Part shown: positions 9,960-22,368 of the stretch, one piece after another | How the letters are laid out: every line of letters starts with the position of its first letter | Numbering within the stretch: the stretch's first letter is position 1 | Origin: Panulirus ornatus | Taxonomy: Eukaryota > Arthropoda > Malacostraca > Decapoda > Palinuridae | DNA length: 64,000 nucleotides | Assembly: GCF_036320965.1 (NCBI RefSeq) | Contig: NC_092234.1 | Coordinates: forward strand, 37,919,203-37,983,202 | Reading direction: 5' to 3' | The notes under the pieces: model-generated | What the model was told of the DNA's origin: nothing | Database searches by the model: none | Seen by the model: the letters and a program-made list of their open reading frames with translations, nothing else | Translations under genes and position numbers: made by a program

Positions 9960-12900
9960 TAAAGAGATCATCCGTGCATTACAGAATGTTAAAGCTTGGC
10001 ATGAGTTACGGCTCAGCACTTTATCCCTTACTTACTCACAATACTGAAAGCAAGTATTATGCTTGGAAACAGCATGTTGTTCAGGGGGACTGTATTAGTA
10101 CGTCCTTGGATGCAGGTTACACGAAGGAAAGCGTTCATTGTTGCAGTAGGACGAGAGAACATTAAGTATGATTTACAGAACCAGGAGGTAAAGTTACGAT
10201 ACACAGATAACACTGACTGCTGCAGGCTGCAGTAACGGAAGAGCTAGAGGCCTATTACTACACATTACAGTATAGAGCAAGGACTTACTGGGTAGAGCGG
10301 CTGGCCATGTTCCGAGGTAAAGTGGAACGCAACTACATGTGAGTTAATTCATGTTACGTACCAACTTCATGTTCAATACATTACGTATGAATTACTTCAC
10401 TCAAAACGCAGATGGGATCAGAATACAAAACACTGAATGTTTTATGATATTTTGTGAATTTCAGAGTTTTGAAAACAAAATATGAGAGTCATAAACATGA
10501 ATTTTGTTTGGAAGTGAATTGTTCCTTCAGACTTGTGGCTGCATGACGCATGTCTTCCATGTTGCCACAGATGATTAGCTCTTCGTCACCTCCAGACCTT
10601 GTGGCTGTTGACCATCTCCACGCCTTTAAGTTCGGGAAGAATCTATCGACGACGCTGGAAACATTTCCTGAAAAGAATCCAATGTATTGATTTGCCTGAT
10701 CTTAATTATCCGAAGAAAAGAAAGATGGATCCTTCGGCCAGTATACACAAAAGGAAATGATGGAAGAAATTATAAGAAAACAAGCGGATAGAAGTTAGAG
10801 GATCACAAGGAGTCTGAAGGAGCTGTGGCAGGAGGGAGTCACACCAGCGTGAGTGGAGTCAAGGACAAGAAGCATTAGTGGATGAGGGCTGGACGCTGTC
10901 GTCACCTGCAGTAGTGTCTGCCAGGGCCACCGAGGCCAGCTGGTCTGCTGCTTGTTATCATAAATTTAGGAATTATACCCAGCGTTCAGCTGTGCCGCGG
11001 GGAGGCATATTAGTTTGGCCATGTTCGTGTGTACCTCTCTGCTCTGCATGCGTCCCTGCCCCCCGTTCTGGTCTTATATACACGAACCCGATTTAGAGTG
11101 ACTACTTTACTTATTGCGCCAAGTTTTTAAGAGACAGATAATATGTACAAACCTTTATAGCTGTTTGAGTTTTCAGGACGGACGAAGGGAGGAATGGGAC
11201 AGAAGTTACACTCAGAAGATCTTTACTGAAATGTTCCTAGATGCTTGTGTAGACGGTGTCTCATGGCTGGACGATCTTATACACGAACCAGAATTGTGAT
11301 TATGATACTGTGTACGAAGTTGTACGAATGGTGAAGTGGTATACGTGATTAGGGAGTGGTCAAGGTCACAAGGTCTTGTTTACTGAGTATATGTGGGGAC
11401 TGGGACACTGGAGACGGACCAAACGTACGCTAAAGATCCCACAGAAGTGATCTACCTCGGTTTGATTTTGGTTATCGGTCAGAGTTGCAAGTCAGCGGGT
11501 CATGTACATAATGACTTGATGAATACACATGACCTAACTCGTACCGCGGGTAATACATGCAAAATTCTACATATGCATAATTTTTTGGGGGGGCGGTCAG
11601 TGGTTGAGGTCGTGTGTATCTGATGGTACTTAATGTTTGTGTAAACTGTATCTGATGACTTTTAGAATGGGTATTGACCATAGTTGTCACAGTGGTACAT
11701 ACCACACACACACACACACACACGACTTCTAAATGTGGTTTAGTTTCAGAGGTCAAGGTCATATGGTGACCTTCATGAAAGGGTTACAAAACCATCAGTA
11801 GGGGACATAGCTTTTTTACAAGCACGTTTTTTTTTTTATTCTCTTTTTCGTCACTTCTTTCATTAGCTTCCAGTCGTCATGTTTTCTGGATATGCTTACT
11901 GTAGCATCGTTAGAATGCATTCACTCCAATTTATGAGGCAAAACTTCTTAGTATTTTTCGCAACTTCATATTTCTCGAGAGTGGAACTTCTTAATGTATT
12001 TACAACATCACAACAAAATATGATCAAGGGCTGCAGGTGGAGACTGGCAAGTAACAGATGGACAGAACACTGTCATACAGGAGCATACAAAGCTTACCGC
12101 TGTGTTCGAGGTCTGTGGTTTTCGCCCCAAGTGCTTTTGTTGATACAACAATATCACACTAAATGTGTCCTCGTTAACCATAGTTCATTATCGTCACGTC
12201 CAATAGACCCGGCAGGGGTAATGAATAACTCTAATAGCAGTTTATTGAAAACGAAAAATGTACATGAACTTTAAGCTTTAATTTACCTTATGAAGATATA
12301 TGAACAGAGACAACATAAATGGAAGTCGGTATTCTTAAAAAGACTGAGAAATGAAAAAATAGATATGTAAAAGTTATCATTCTTAACCTAACACAACACT
12401 ATGCATTATAAGGATTCAGCATTAGAAGTTTACATTTTCCAGACCACCAGCTTCATGTTGACAGACGGAGACCTTCCCTGGATCACTATGATCTGTTGGC
12501 CATTTATTATTCATATGTTATTAGATTATTTATCTCCCACACTATCACTAGCCCCGAGTCTATCGGACCCAGACACCATGAAGCACGAAAATGGAATAGG
12601 AACACAGAGTAACGAACCCGTCCTGGGTGAGGTCTATACAAGAACCTGAAGGTAGAGGAACTCATGTGGTCGTACACAAATGGCAACTCCGTAAAACCAG
12701 TGAACTTCGAGAAGCGTCGGGTCTGGACGACCTAGGGATGGAGTTCCAGGGCTGTTTACCCTGGCAGTGGTCATCTTCAAGTGCTGGACATGAGCTTCAG
12801 CGGGATAAAGTTGTCGCTTTGTATGTGGGTTATACTGGTAGATGTTGGCCTTCACGAGTCTCCTTGTAAGTCATTTGCGTCTGCGTCCTTGTAAGCATTG

Positions 12901-13535
12901 TTGAGTTCATTGTGTGCGGTCGTATGAACAGCGGTGTCACTTATCTTTTGCGGCTGTATCGTATTCTGCTTGTCTCTGTTCTTATCAGTTCTCACTCTTC
13001 TTGATAGCATAGTGTAATGGGAATGCAGCGTTGGATTACGCATTATAATGGAAGAGAAAGAGCACCTCATCTTGTAATCACTTCGCCTATCCTTTTCACT
13101 GGACTTAATACAATCCAGTTCATGTTCATTAGAAATTAATCTTGTTTCTATTACCCCTTACCCACAAAACTTGAAAAGTAATTTAACTTCCTCTGTGTTA
13201 CGTGATCGCCTTGTATCGTCAATCTGTTGTAGACGTTCTCTGGTGGTTTCACTCCCTTTTGACCGGTTTCTAATTTCCTGTGAATTTATGGATCCAGGAA
13301 GAACAAGTGGTAAAACCCCGTGAGATAAGACGCTCGTGCAGGTCATGATATTATCCACTAGACGTAACGGTAAAGCGAACTATTAAACCAAAATATGACA
13401 TTAATACCATCTGTTACAAATTGATTTATTGTTTCAGATATGAAAAACTTTTCTCTGAATGATTGTGTGAATGTTTTGTTCTTGTAGCAAATTAGCAAAT
13501 TCCTTTTAATAACTGTAGCAATTCTTGTGCAATAT
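9960..13535. other. Unassigned sequence, no supported gene
   Basis: Only short open frames are present, none with a motif I recognise. A short (CA)n run lies at 11700-11722 and a poly-T run near 11826. Host exons with introns could be present, but I see no convincing exon pair. Confidence 0.45.
11700..11722. repeat. (CA)n microsatellite, short
   Basis: About 11 CA units. Confidence 0.95.
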
Positions 13536-13539
13536 CATC

Positions 13540-13907
13540 AAAGTCTGGCCGGCCTCGCACAACTTCCCAAGGTGTCTGGCTGGCCTCATACAACTTCCCA
13601 GGGTGTCTGGCCTGCCTCATACAACTTCCCAGGGTGTCTGGCCTGCCTTATACAACTTCCCAGGGTGTCTGGCCTGCCTCATACAACTTCCCAGGGTGTC
13701 TGGCCTGCCTCATACAACTTCCCAGGGTGTCTGACCTGCCTCATACAACTTCCCAGGGTGTCTGGCCTGCTTCGTACAACTTCCCAGGGTGTCTGGCTGG
13801 CCTCATACAACTTCCCAGGGTGTCTGGCCTGCCTCATACAACTTCCCAGGGTGTCTGGCCTGCCTCATACAACTTCCCAGGGTGTCTGGCCTGCTTCGTA
13901 CAACTTG
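13540..13907. repeat. 31-bp minisatellite
   Basis: About 12 units with the core CATACAACTTCCCAGGGTGT. The first units are less uniform than the middle ones. The unit has no frequent stop, so open frames here are artefacts. Confidence 0.97.
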
Positions 13908-13909
13908 CC

Positions 13910-14775
13910 CTAGACCTTCATGGCCACCGAGGTTTCTCCCTGGGTAATCCGCTGGCTCTTCCTCCCAGCGACTCTTCAGGTTACGTCATGAACTGTTGGT
14001 GGGAGGTGTAGCTGTGTGTCTGTGGGCGCCTGATGCCTGCCCCGGGGCTCAGTTTGTCTGGCGGCGTAGGTGCAGATCCCTCAGGGATACGATCTAATCC
14101 CCCGATACGCATCTCGTCCCGTGGAATCTGGTACGCAGTCTGTACTTTTTCTCTCGTGGGGAATTAAATGTATGTTGAACTCTGGCATCACTCTGTTGAC
14201 GTCTCAATTAAAGCAACGGGTTAACCAATTAATTTTCCCAAAATAAGCCGAGATTTTTTTCTTATATATTTTTCTGCATTGCGATGGGAGTCAGCGATGA
14301 CTTTTGCTGCTGCAGCCTCGCAAACGTGAGGGTGAGTCTGATTGTGTTCATCAACCCAGTTGTTTCCTTTTTCTTGCTTGATGGCTGTACTGGTAGCCGG
14401 AAGGGAACTTGCCTCAGCTTTGCCCGGTGCCCTTGGCAAGTTGATGCTCTCCTGGAAATCGCTCGTGCATTTAGGGGAAGGCTTGGGTTGTGCTGGAACG
14501 ACAAATATTTTTCCTGTTTGTGTGTGAGAAGTTCCTGCTCATAGATAGTAGTATAGAATTTAAAACTAGTCTGTTTCAGTAACTCTCTCATCATGTTGTT
14601 CATAAGTAACACGTTGGTTTGACGATAAGATTTTGGCGTAGATATCATCCCTGTCCACCAGACGGATTCTAATGAATTTCATGAACGATAAGTTGATGTC
14701 GTCCGCTTTTTCCCACATGGACAGATCGCTCGAATTTTCTCATCTGTCTTGCCTGTGATTTTCGTCACGACTCGT
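13910..14775. other. No recognisable feature
   Basis: Unassigned sequence between two minisatellites. Overlapping short open frames on both strands have no recognisable motif. Confidence 0.45.
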
Positions 14776-14779
14776 CTCA

Positions 14780-14912
14780 GTCATCCACCAGTTACCCGGT
14801 GGATCAGTCATCCACCAGTTACCCGGAGGATTAGTCAGCCACCAGTTACCCGGAGGATCAGTCATCCACCAGTTACCTGGTGGATCAGTCATCCACCAGT
14901 TACCCGGAGGAA
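14780..14912. repeat. 27-bp minisatellite with palindromic unit
   Basis: Five units of CATCCACCAGTTACCCGG type. In units with GGTGGAT the arms ATCCACC and GGTGGAT flank AGTTACCC, so each could form a small hairpin; units with GGAGGAT have lost one pair. Confidence 0.95.
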
Positions 14913-15054
14913 AGCTGATCATTACATGTATTTGTTGAGCAGTTTGTCCCCACACCTCAGTTGGTTCTGCAGGTGATTACGTAACTTGTTAAGTCTGTTG
15001 AACGGTTATGTACCGAAAGTGATTATGCTTGGTTGGTTCAGAGGCTTGGCCATC

Positions 15055-15118
15055 ATGCATACGCGCTGTACCACCATGTTCAAGGTTTGTACCTTCGTGC
15101 TCAAGTGTTGAAGCTATA
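15055..15118 (-). repeat. GAGCACGACGGTAC-family motif, two units
   Basis: The minus strand reads CTTGAGCACGAAGGTAC and then CTTGAACATGGTGGTAC, two units of the dispersed 21-bp family seen at 5384, 56815 and 62396. Confidence 0.6.
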
Positions 15119-15119
15119 G

Positions 15120-15960
15120 AGAAGCAATCGTAGTCAAAATGAGTCGTTGACGGAATGTCTTGTGGCAATTGTAGGTTGACAGAGGCTAGGTGGAGCGCTA
15201 CAGGTACCACTTCCAGTAACTGGTTTGGGTATATATTCCATTCCTCTTCATCCGCGTTGCATTTCTTATAACACATTTTCGTCGTCTTATATATCATCAT
15301 CATCATCATCATCGTGACAAGCATGAGAGCAAGAGCCTTCAAACCATGAATAGAGGAATAGAAGTATAGTTCAGCACAGCTGGAGGCATCCCAAGAAACT
15401 TAGTACAGCACTTGAGCAGGGATGACTGCCCAGCTGCCCCAGGGTGCCAGAGTTGGCGTTTCGAGATCAGGTTTGGTGTGGACGTGTGCCTAGTTGGAAT
15501 TACTAGAGGTTAGACTGTGTATCGTCAGAGGACCTTAAGGGGCAGAGAATCGATGTGTATCATGGATAGAGTCAGAGGTAAAGATGTGGTCGAGTGTGTT
15601 GGAAGAATGGTCATGACGGCCAGGTATTGGTTTTGTGTCTCGTCTTACCCTCGTACCTCCCTCCCACACAAATCACCCCTTCCATCTCATGCACGTCTCC
15701 TTTGTCTCTTACATTTCGTCTTGTCTTCGCCTAATATCGTATCTTTTGCTTGTCTTCTCCGTATTACCCCTCTCTAATGTGATATATGATTGCCTCTACC
15801 ATCTCCCTCGTTTAACTTACCTCCATCACTTCCAGCATTGCCCATACCATTTCACTTTCTCAGTCTCTGTTCCCTGTTTGTCATTTTATTTCCGAATTTT
15901 TCAAGTGTAAATGTCTCTTGTCCTCCTCCTCCTCGCATGTGAATACCGACTCGTTCAATA
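15120..15960. other. No recognisable gene; short (ATC)n at 15291-15314
   Basis: Only a short (ATC)n run stands out. The part from 15640 to 15900 is pyrimidine-rich. Confidence 0.45.
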
Positions 15961-15964
15961 CGGG

Positions 15965-17967
15965 GTAGTGAGGAGGAGGTCCACAGTTGTGGGGAGTGGG
16001 GAGGAGGTCCACAGTTGTGGGGAGGAGGTCCACAGTTGTGGGGAGTGGGGAGGAGGTCCACAGTTGTGGGAAGTGGGGAGGAGGTCCACAGTTGTGGGGA
16101 GTGGGGAGGAGGTCCACAGTTGTGGGGAGTGGGGAGGAGGTCCACAGTTGTGGGTAGTGGGGAGGAGGTCCACAGTTGTGGGGAGTGGGGAGGAGGTCCA
16201 CAGTTGTGGGGAGGAGGTCCACAGTTGTGGGGAGTGGGGAGGAGGTCCACAGTTGTGGGGAGTGGGGAGGAGGTCCACAGTTGTGGGTAGTGGGGAGGAG
16301 GTCCACAGTTGTGGGGAGTGGGGAGGAGGTCCACAGTTGTGGGTAGTGGGGAGGAGGTCCACAGTTGTGGGGAGTGGGGAGGAGGTCCACAGTTGTGGGG
16401 AGGAGGTCCACAGTTGTGGGTAGTGAGGAGGAGGTCCACAGTTGTGGGGAGTGGGGAGGAGGTCCACAGTTGTGGGGAGTGGGGAGGAGGTCCACAGTTG
16501 TGGGGAGTGGGGAGGAGGTCCACAGTTGTGGGGAGTGGGGAGGAGGTCCACAGTTGTGGGTAGTGGGGAGGAGGTCCACAGTTGTGGGGAGTGGGGAGGA
16601 GGTCCACAGTTGTGGGGAGTGGGGAGGAGGTCCACAGTTGTGGGGAGTGGGGAGGAGGTCCACAGTTGTGGGGAGTGGGGAGGAGGTCCACAGTTGTGGG
16701 GGAGTGGGGAGGAGGTCCACAGTTGTGGGGAGTGGGGAGGAGGTCCACAGTTGTGGGGAGTGGGGAGGAGGTCCACAGTTGTGGGGAGTGGGGAGGAGGT
16801 CCACAGTTGTGGGAAATGGGGAGGAGGTCCACAGTTGTGGGGAGTGGGGAGGAGGTCCACAGTTGTGGGGAGGAGGTCCACAGTTGTGGGGAGTGGGGAG
16901 GAGGTCCACAGTTGTGGGGAGTGGGGAGGAGGTCCACAGTTGTGGGGAGTGGGGAGGAGGTCCACAGTTGTGGGGAGTGGGGAGGAGGTCCACAGTTGTG
17001 GGGAGTGGGGAGGAGGTCACAGTTGTGGGGAGTGGGGAGGAGGTCCACAGTTGTGGGGAGTGGGGAGGAGGTCCACAGTTGTGGGGAGTGGGGAGGAGGT
17101 CCACAGTTGTGGGGAGTGGGGAGGAGGTCCACAGTTGTGGGGAGTGGGGAGGAGGTCCACAGTTGTGGGGAGTGGGGAGGAGGTCCACAGTTGTGGGGAG
17201 TGGGGAGGAGGTCCACAGTTGTGGGGAGTGGGGAGGAGGTCCACAGTTGTGGGGAGTGGGGAGGAGGTCCACAGTTGTGGGGAGTGGGGAGGAGGTCCAC
17301 AGTTGTGGGAAGTGGGGAGGAGGTCCAAAGTTGTGGGGAGTGGGGAGGAGGTCCACAGTTGTGGGGAGTGGGGAGGAGGTCCAAAGTTGTGGGGAGTGGG
17401 GAGGAGGTCCAAAGTTGTGGGGAGTGGGGAGGAGGTCCAAAGTTGTGGGGAGTGGGGAGGAGGTCCAAAGTTGTGGGGAGTGGGGAGGAGGTCCAAAGTT
17501 GTGGGGAGTGGGGAGGAGGTCCACAGTTGTGGGGAGTGGGGAGGAGGTCCAAAGTTGTGGGGAGTGGGGAGGAGGTCCACAGTTGTGGGGAGTGGGGAGG
17601 AGGTCCACAGTTGTGGGGAGTGGGGAGGAGGTCCACAGTTGTGGGGAGTGGGGAGGAGGTCCACAGTTGTGGGGTGTGGGGAGGAAGTCCACAGTTGTGG
17701 GGTGTGGGGAGGAAGTCCACAGTTGTGGGGTGTGGGGAGGAAGTCCACAGTTGTGGGGTGTGGGGAGGAAGTCCACAGTTGTGGGGATTGGGGAGGAGGT
17801 CCACAGTTGTGGGGAGTGGGGAGGAGGTCCACAGTTGTGGGGAGTGGGGAGGAGGTCCACAGTTGTGGGGAGGAGGTCCACAGTTGTGGGGAGTGGGGAG
17901 GAGGTCCACAGTTGTGGGGAGGAGGTCCACAGTTGTGGGGAGTGGGGAGGAGGTCCACAGTTGTGGG
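15965..17967. repeat. 28/21-bp G-rich minisatellite, about 2 kb
   Basis: About 72 units. The main unit is 28 bp with the core GGGGAGGAGGTCCACAGTTG; a 21-bp variant lacks seven bases (agtgggg) and recurs at least six times. Sub-blocks carry shared variants: caaag for cacag between about 17325 and 17560, and a gtgtggggaggaagtcc form between about 17673 and 17780. No stop codon occurs in any of the six frames, and 28 is not a multiple of 3, so all frames stay open for hundreds of codons. These frames are not genes. Confidence 0.98.
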
Positions 17968-18059
17968 ACTCCATCTCTTGAAGTTTATCTAGTTTCATAC
18001 AGCGTTGTAGACCTCTGAATACTGCCGATCTCATCACTGAATGTGTTTGAATCATCCTG

Positions 18060-18457
18060 ATGCTACAGAAGCGCTTCCTCACAATTTACCTAAAAGGTTT
18101 CGTGTTAGGAGACGGGGAATTATACAACAGAAACAGTTTAAAGGTTATGATAAAAGCGTAACAACAACCCTGAATGTATTTTTTCATTTTTCTTTTACAG
18201 TAGAAAGCAGCGACACGAATTTTGAGACAGTGATAGATAGCACACACACGATACCAGAATTTACCGTCACAATTAGAGAAGTCCTAATACAGATAGATGG
18301 GTATAAGTCTAATAAAAGGCCACGACCTGATCCTTTCAATCCACGAATAATTAAAAACGTCAGACACGAAATTGCTGAACCGTTGACCTGTATTTTTTGA
18401 TAAATTTCTCCAGAATGGAATAGCACCGGAGGACTGGAGACTGGCAGACCTTACCTT
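18060..18457 (+). mobile_element. CR1/L2-like LINE, left part (split copy)
   Basis: It encodes the finger region of a LINE RT: VTIREVLIQIDGYKSNKRP, RPDPFNPRIIKNVRHEIAEP, LTCIF, then after a frameshift NGIAPEDWRLADLT. In this class the segment reads KSxGPDxxxPRxLK...PxxWxxA. The match stops at 18457, where another LINE is inserted, and resumes at about 20958 with an R(P)ISL.SI block. Frameshifts make it inactive. Confidence 0.8.
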
Positions 18458-19286
18458 TTTTTTTATGTTGAAGGCATCATTCAGGGACGATAGGCCACAT
18501 CAAGGCCGAGCCTTAATTGAAATGCAGAGAGAATTATGAGACGGAAAAAGGAAAAACAAGGGAAAGTATTTACGATTTTGGAAGACGTAAAAGACTTGTC
18601 TTTAAAATGTGCCAGGTCTTAGTTATTGGGAAAGGTAGAAAGTTCCAGAGCTTCGACGTGTAGAGAAAGAAGCAGGTCTCAGAATGATCCACCCTTGAGT
18701 TGCCGATGGCCACACAGTAATCATGTGACGCAGCAGCTTGCCGGGTATTTCGTGGTTTAGCTAGTGGTGGGGGACACAAGCAGCCAGCTCTCGAGAGCAA
18801 ATACCGAAGTAATACTGTAGAAGAGGGAAAGTGAACCAATATTGCAGGGTAGAGCAAGAAAGTCAAGTTTGAAAGTTTGCTTGGGACAGTTTATAAGTGG
18901 AACCGCTTTCGATTCGACTCTGCCAAGTAAGGATACAGAGCTAGAACCACCCAGATGCGTGAGCAGTACTCCATACAAGGACAAATCAATCCCTTGTATA
19001 AATGGAGCAACTGTTTAAAAGAGAAGTTTCGACATCCAAACAGGAAACCCAGATTCTTAGAGGCAGACTTAGCCATTCTTTTAATGTGGGGTTTCCAAGA
19101 AAGAGTGGATGCTGCAGTAATAACACGTAAGTTCATTGAGTCAGGAGGTGGAGTTACATAACCGTCAAAGAAGAAACAAGAGTTGTTAGGAGTTCTTGAT
19201 AGAGATGGATAGAAATTGGATCTTGGAGGCATTAAACTTTAGATTTTGCGTACCCCGCTGAGATATCCTGTCCAAGTCTGAGTTTA

Positions 19287-19847
19287 TTAAGGAAGCTGTG
19301 TCAAGACGAGATGCAGATCGAGTGAGAGAAGAGGGAGCAGAACTGAAGGATGTGGATTAATGAAATGTTGAGTCGTCAGTGTATGAGTGCATTGGCTTAT
19401 TTGAGGAGGAGCGGAAATCGTTGAAAAAAGGAAAAAAGTGTAGGGGACAGGACAGGACCTTGAGGGACACCGCTGTTGCTGGAGAGAAGGGTAGGCTGAT
19501 CCATCAATAACCACAGAGGTAGATCGGCTGGAGAGGAAGTTAGATATGAAGGAGCAAAGTGAGGGATGGAAGCCGAAAGAGGGGAGCTTAGAAATGAGAC
19601 CCCGATGCCACACCCTGACAAAAGCCCTATATATGTCTAGGGCAACTACACATGACTCCACAAAATCTATTAGGGATGATAACCAGACATTAGTAAGATA
19701 GGAAAGAATATCACCAGTGGAGCTCACCTTACGGAAACCATGCTGGTGATCAGAGAAAAGTCTTTTAAATATCGAGGTGTTTAAGGATATGGGAGTTGAG
19801 AAGGGATTCAAAGATTTGGAAATATAGATGTCAAAGCAATAGGACAA
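19287..19847 (-). pseudogene. Jockey-like reverse transcriptase palm, broken
   Basis: The longest open piece of the nested LINE. It contains FSDHQHGFRKVSSTGDILSY, an ALDIYRAFVRVWHRGLISKL block in which the usual D..KAFD aspartate pattern is altered to DIYRAFV, and FLSSRSTSVVIDGSAYPSL. The expected SGVPQG motif appears only in another frame, so a frameshift lies near 19490. The catalytic YADD is not intact in this frame. Confidence 0.75.
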
Positions 19848-20657
19848 GAGTTAGAAGGGTCAGAACGGTCGCCTTTCTTAGGGATATATCAATGCATGTT
19901 TCCAAGTAGAAGGAAAAGCTTTGGTTTTTAAGTAGAAGCGGAACAGACGAGCAAACACAAGTGGAAGTTCAGAGGCACACTCATTACACGGGGATGCACG
20001 CCATCAGGACCATAAGACTTGCTTGTGTCTAGAGAAAGAAGTGTTTTCCGGAGAGTCCGAAAACAGAATACGGGAAGGTGCATAGGATCAGTAAGAGGAG
20101 CATCAGAGGGTGAAGGAATGTTAGTGTCATCCAAGGTGGAGTTTGAGGAGAAATGGGGACCAAAGAGAGTTGCTTTGTCTACGGGAGACACAGCTATCGT
20201 ACCGTCAGAACGGGAAAGTGAAGGAAAGGCAGAGCGACCGAAGTTGTTAGAGATGCCCTAAGCTAAAGACCAGAAAGACCTATCAGTGGATTACGAGGAG
20301 AGGTTATCACACTTCCTTTGAATAAAGGAACACTTCGCCTCATAGATAACGTGGTTACGGGCAGTGATAAAAGTTGAAATTTGAGCCAGAGGAAGGAGAG
20401 ATCCTCCAAGGCCGATATGCCTGATCCCTTGCCTGAATGGCCTCAGAGCAGGAACGGTTGAACCATGGATTGGATGAAGAGGTCGTCTTGGAGGAAGAGG
20501 GGATAAATGTTTTCGTTCCCACAAGAATAATCTCTGCTATGCGTTTGGCGGAGACAGTAGCATTACCACATAAGACAGTAATTTATCCAAGGAAAATCAG
20601 AAAAGAATTTCGTAAGTTATTCTAGTCAGCTTTACTGAGGCTCCAGTATTCACGCTT

Positions 20658-20719
20658 AGAAGGGGCTGCTGCAGGGGGAGGTGCCGTTAGAAGGGGCTGC
20701 TGCAGGGGGAGGTGCCGTT
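20658..20719. repeat. 31-bp tandem duplication in LINE
   Basis: GAAGGGGCTGCTGCAGGGGG and the bases after it occur twice in a row inside the endonuclease end of the nested LINE. Because 31 is not a multiple of three, it shifts the frame. Confidence 0.9.
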
Positions 20720-20957
20720 AGAATGGATGCATTTATGAGAGTGTGTTCAGATGAACCAATTGGAGGTGTATTTACAACGGGATGATTTAGAGGTGAAGAA
20801 CAAAACCAGAATATTAGAAGAGAGGTCACTGCGGTCAGGTATATAGGTGGGATGGAAGATGACTGAGTATGGGAGGAATTGAACCCATTCCCTATAGTGA
20901 CCGTTGAAATCCCTGGTGTAGAGGAGGATCTTGGCTTGCGGGTGAGAGTAAGATAAA

Positions 20958-22052
20958 CCGTGAGGTGCTTGTTGATCACCGTCTTATTAGCCTAAAATCA
21001 ATTATATGTAAACCTCTGGAGTCGATTATTAGAAATGAAACTGTAGCTTTCGTCGAACAGCACAGTCTGCTCAGTGATATACAGCATGGTTTTAGAAGTC
21101 ACGGATCATGTATTGAAAACCTCCTTGAATGTTATCATAAATTATTCATTGCCCAAGACAAGACTAAGACAATGAATATTTTTTTCTGAACTTTCTGAGA
21201 TCATTCGACAAAATGCCCCACGTTAAATTGATAGACAGAGCCCGGGTCTTGTGCATTACTAGTTGCGTAGGAAACTGGGAAGAAGCCTGGTTACGTGATA
21301 GGATTGAGAGAGTCGTAATGAATTAGGAATCACCACAGGGGTTCCCAGGGGTCGTCCTAGGCCAATACTTTTCATTATTAGTATTGATAATGTTGACGTA
21401 GGGCTGAGTAACGCAGCGTCCAAATTTGCGGATGACACAGTGATGGGCATTGCCATATTATGTGAAGAAGGTAGGCCAATATTACGAGAGGATCTAGATG
21501 GAATAGTTAAATGGTCTACAAAATGTCAAATGCCATTTAATGTCAATAAATGTCAGCTGTTACGAGTAGGGTACTTTAACAAGAATTTCGATCATGAACT
21601 GATGGGCCATAAGATGAAGGGCACCTCTAGTGTTAGAGATCCAGGGGTCTATGTCTCCAACCTCATGTCCTCCCAGCGTTGCCATGAAGCTGACAAGAAA
21701 GCTAATAAGATGTCAGGATTGATTAAACCTTACATACAAAAGCATATTGCCACTATACCTGAGTCTGGTTAGACCCTACCTCGAACATGCAGCGCAGGTC
21801 TGGGCTCCCTGCTTAAGCAAGGATATTCTAGAGGCAGTGCAGGGAAGAGCAACCAAATTGATTCCATCCTTACGAAACAAAGCAGACAGGACAGATTGCG
21901 AGAATTTAATTTGTTTTCTGTAAGCAAGAGGCGGCTCCGAGGCAAGCTAATAGAATATTTGGAAACACTTAAAGGATTTAACATTACGTCGATATTGAAC
22001 ATTTCTTTACAGTAGCGCCAGCATTATTATCAACGAGACGAAATGGACTAAA

Positions 22053-22055
<3 letters not shown>
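20958..22055 (+). mobile_element. CR1/L2-like LINE, right part (split copy)
   Basis: Continuation of the LINE begun at 18060. Visible are LISLKSIICKPLESIIRNET, VEQHSLLSDIQHGFRSHGSC, ENLLECYHKLFIAQDKTKTM, then, in shifting frames, FDKMPHVKLIDRAR and the catalytic block FADDTVMG (near 21424). Then come WSTKCQMPFNVNKCQLLRVG, a PYLEHAAQVWAPCLSKDILE block, VQGRATKLIPSLR and LIEYLETLKGF. The order matches the RT and C-terminal part of CR1/L2-type LINEs. Several stops are present. An AT tract follows directly. Confidence 0.85.

Positions 22056-22058
<3 letters not shown>

Positions 22059-22114
<56 letters not shown>
22059..22114. repeat. (AT)n microsatellite
   Basis: About 28 AT units between the tail of one repeat and the 3' end of the next. 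Confidence 0.97.
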
Positions 22115-22117
<3 letters not shown>

Positions 22118-22368
22118 TTTCTTTCATACTATTCGCCATTTCCCGCATTAGCGAGGTAGCGTTAAGAACAGAGGACTGGGCCTTTTAGGGAATATCCTCA
22201 CCAGGCCCCCTTCTCTGTTCCTTCTTTTGGAAAATAAAAAAGAAAAAAAAATTGAGAGGGGAGGATTTCCAGCCCCCCGCTCCCTTCCCTTTTAGTCGCC
22301 TTCTACGACACGCAGGGAATACGTGGGAAGTATTCTTTCTCCCCTATCCCCAGGGATACCCTATCCCC

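Larger units (their letters stand above)
18458..20957 (-). mobile_element. Jockey-like LINE nested in another LINE
   Basis: On the minus strand, from 5' to 3': an endonuclease end (20979-20656: a GSSEHTLI block), an inter-domain part with QARDQAYRAW-type sequence (near 20410) and RKCDNLSS, RT fingers (LDTSKSYGPDGVHPRVM), RT palm with FSDHQHGFRK and AFVRVWHRGLISKLPSFGF, an SGVPQGPVLSPTLF block (19490-19430), STLSWKPHIKRMAKSASKNL, HLYKGLICPCMEYCS, and the tail AAASHDYCVAIGNSRVDHSE with FFLYTSKLWNFLPFP. A T run at 18458-18466 is the poly(A) tail in reverse. It lies within the reading frame of the surrounding CR1/L2-like LINE. Frameshifts and stops are present. Confidence 0.88.

Noticed and set aside
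11879..12274. 131-codon frame as a possible gene
   Set aside because: No recognisable motif; length is compatible with chance.
13525..14011. Frames with SGLPHTTSQGVWPASYNFPG-type repeats
   Set aside because: Translation of the 31-bp minisatellite.
15852..18082. Very long open frames on both strands, up to 733 codons
   Set aside because: They are translations of a stop-free 28/21-bp minisatellite and open in every frame; no start context, domain or splice evidence.
18175..18202. Pyrimidine tract ending TTTTACAG, splice-acceptor-like
   Set aside because: The stretch is translated as part of the LINE RT (LNVFFHFSFTVESS), so the signal is probably coincidental.
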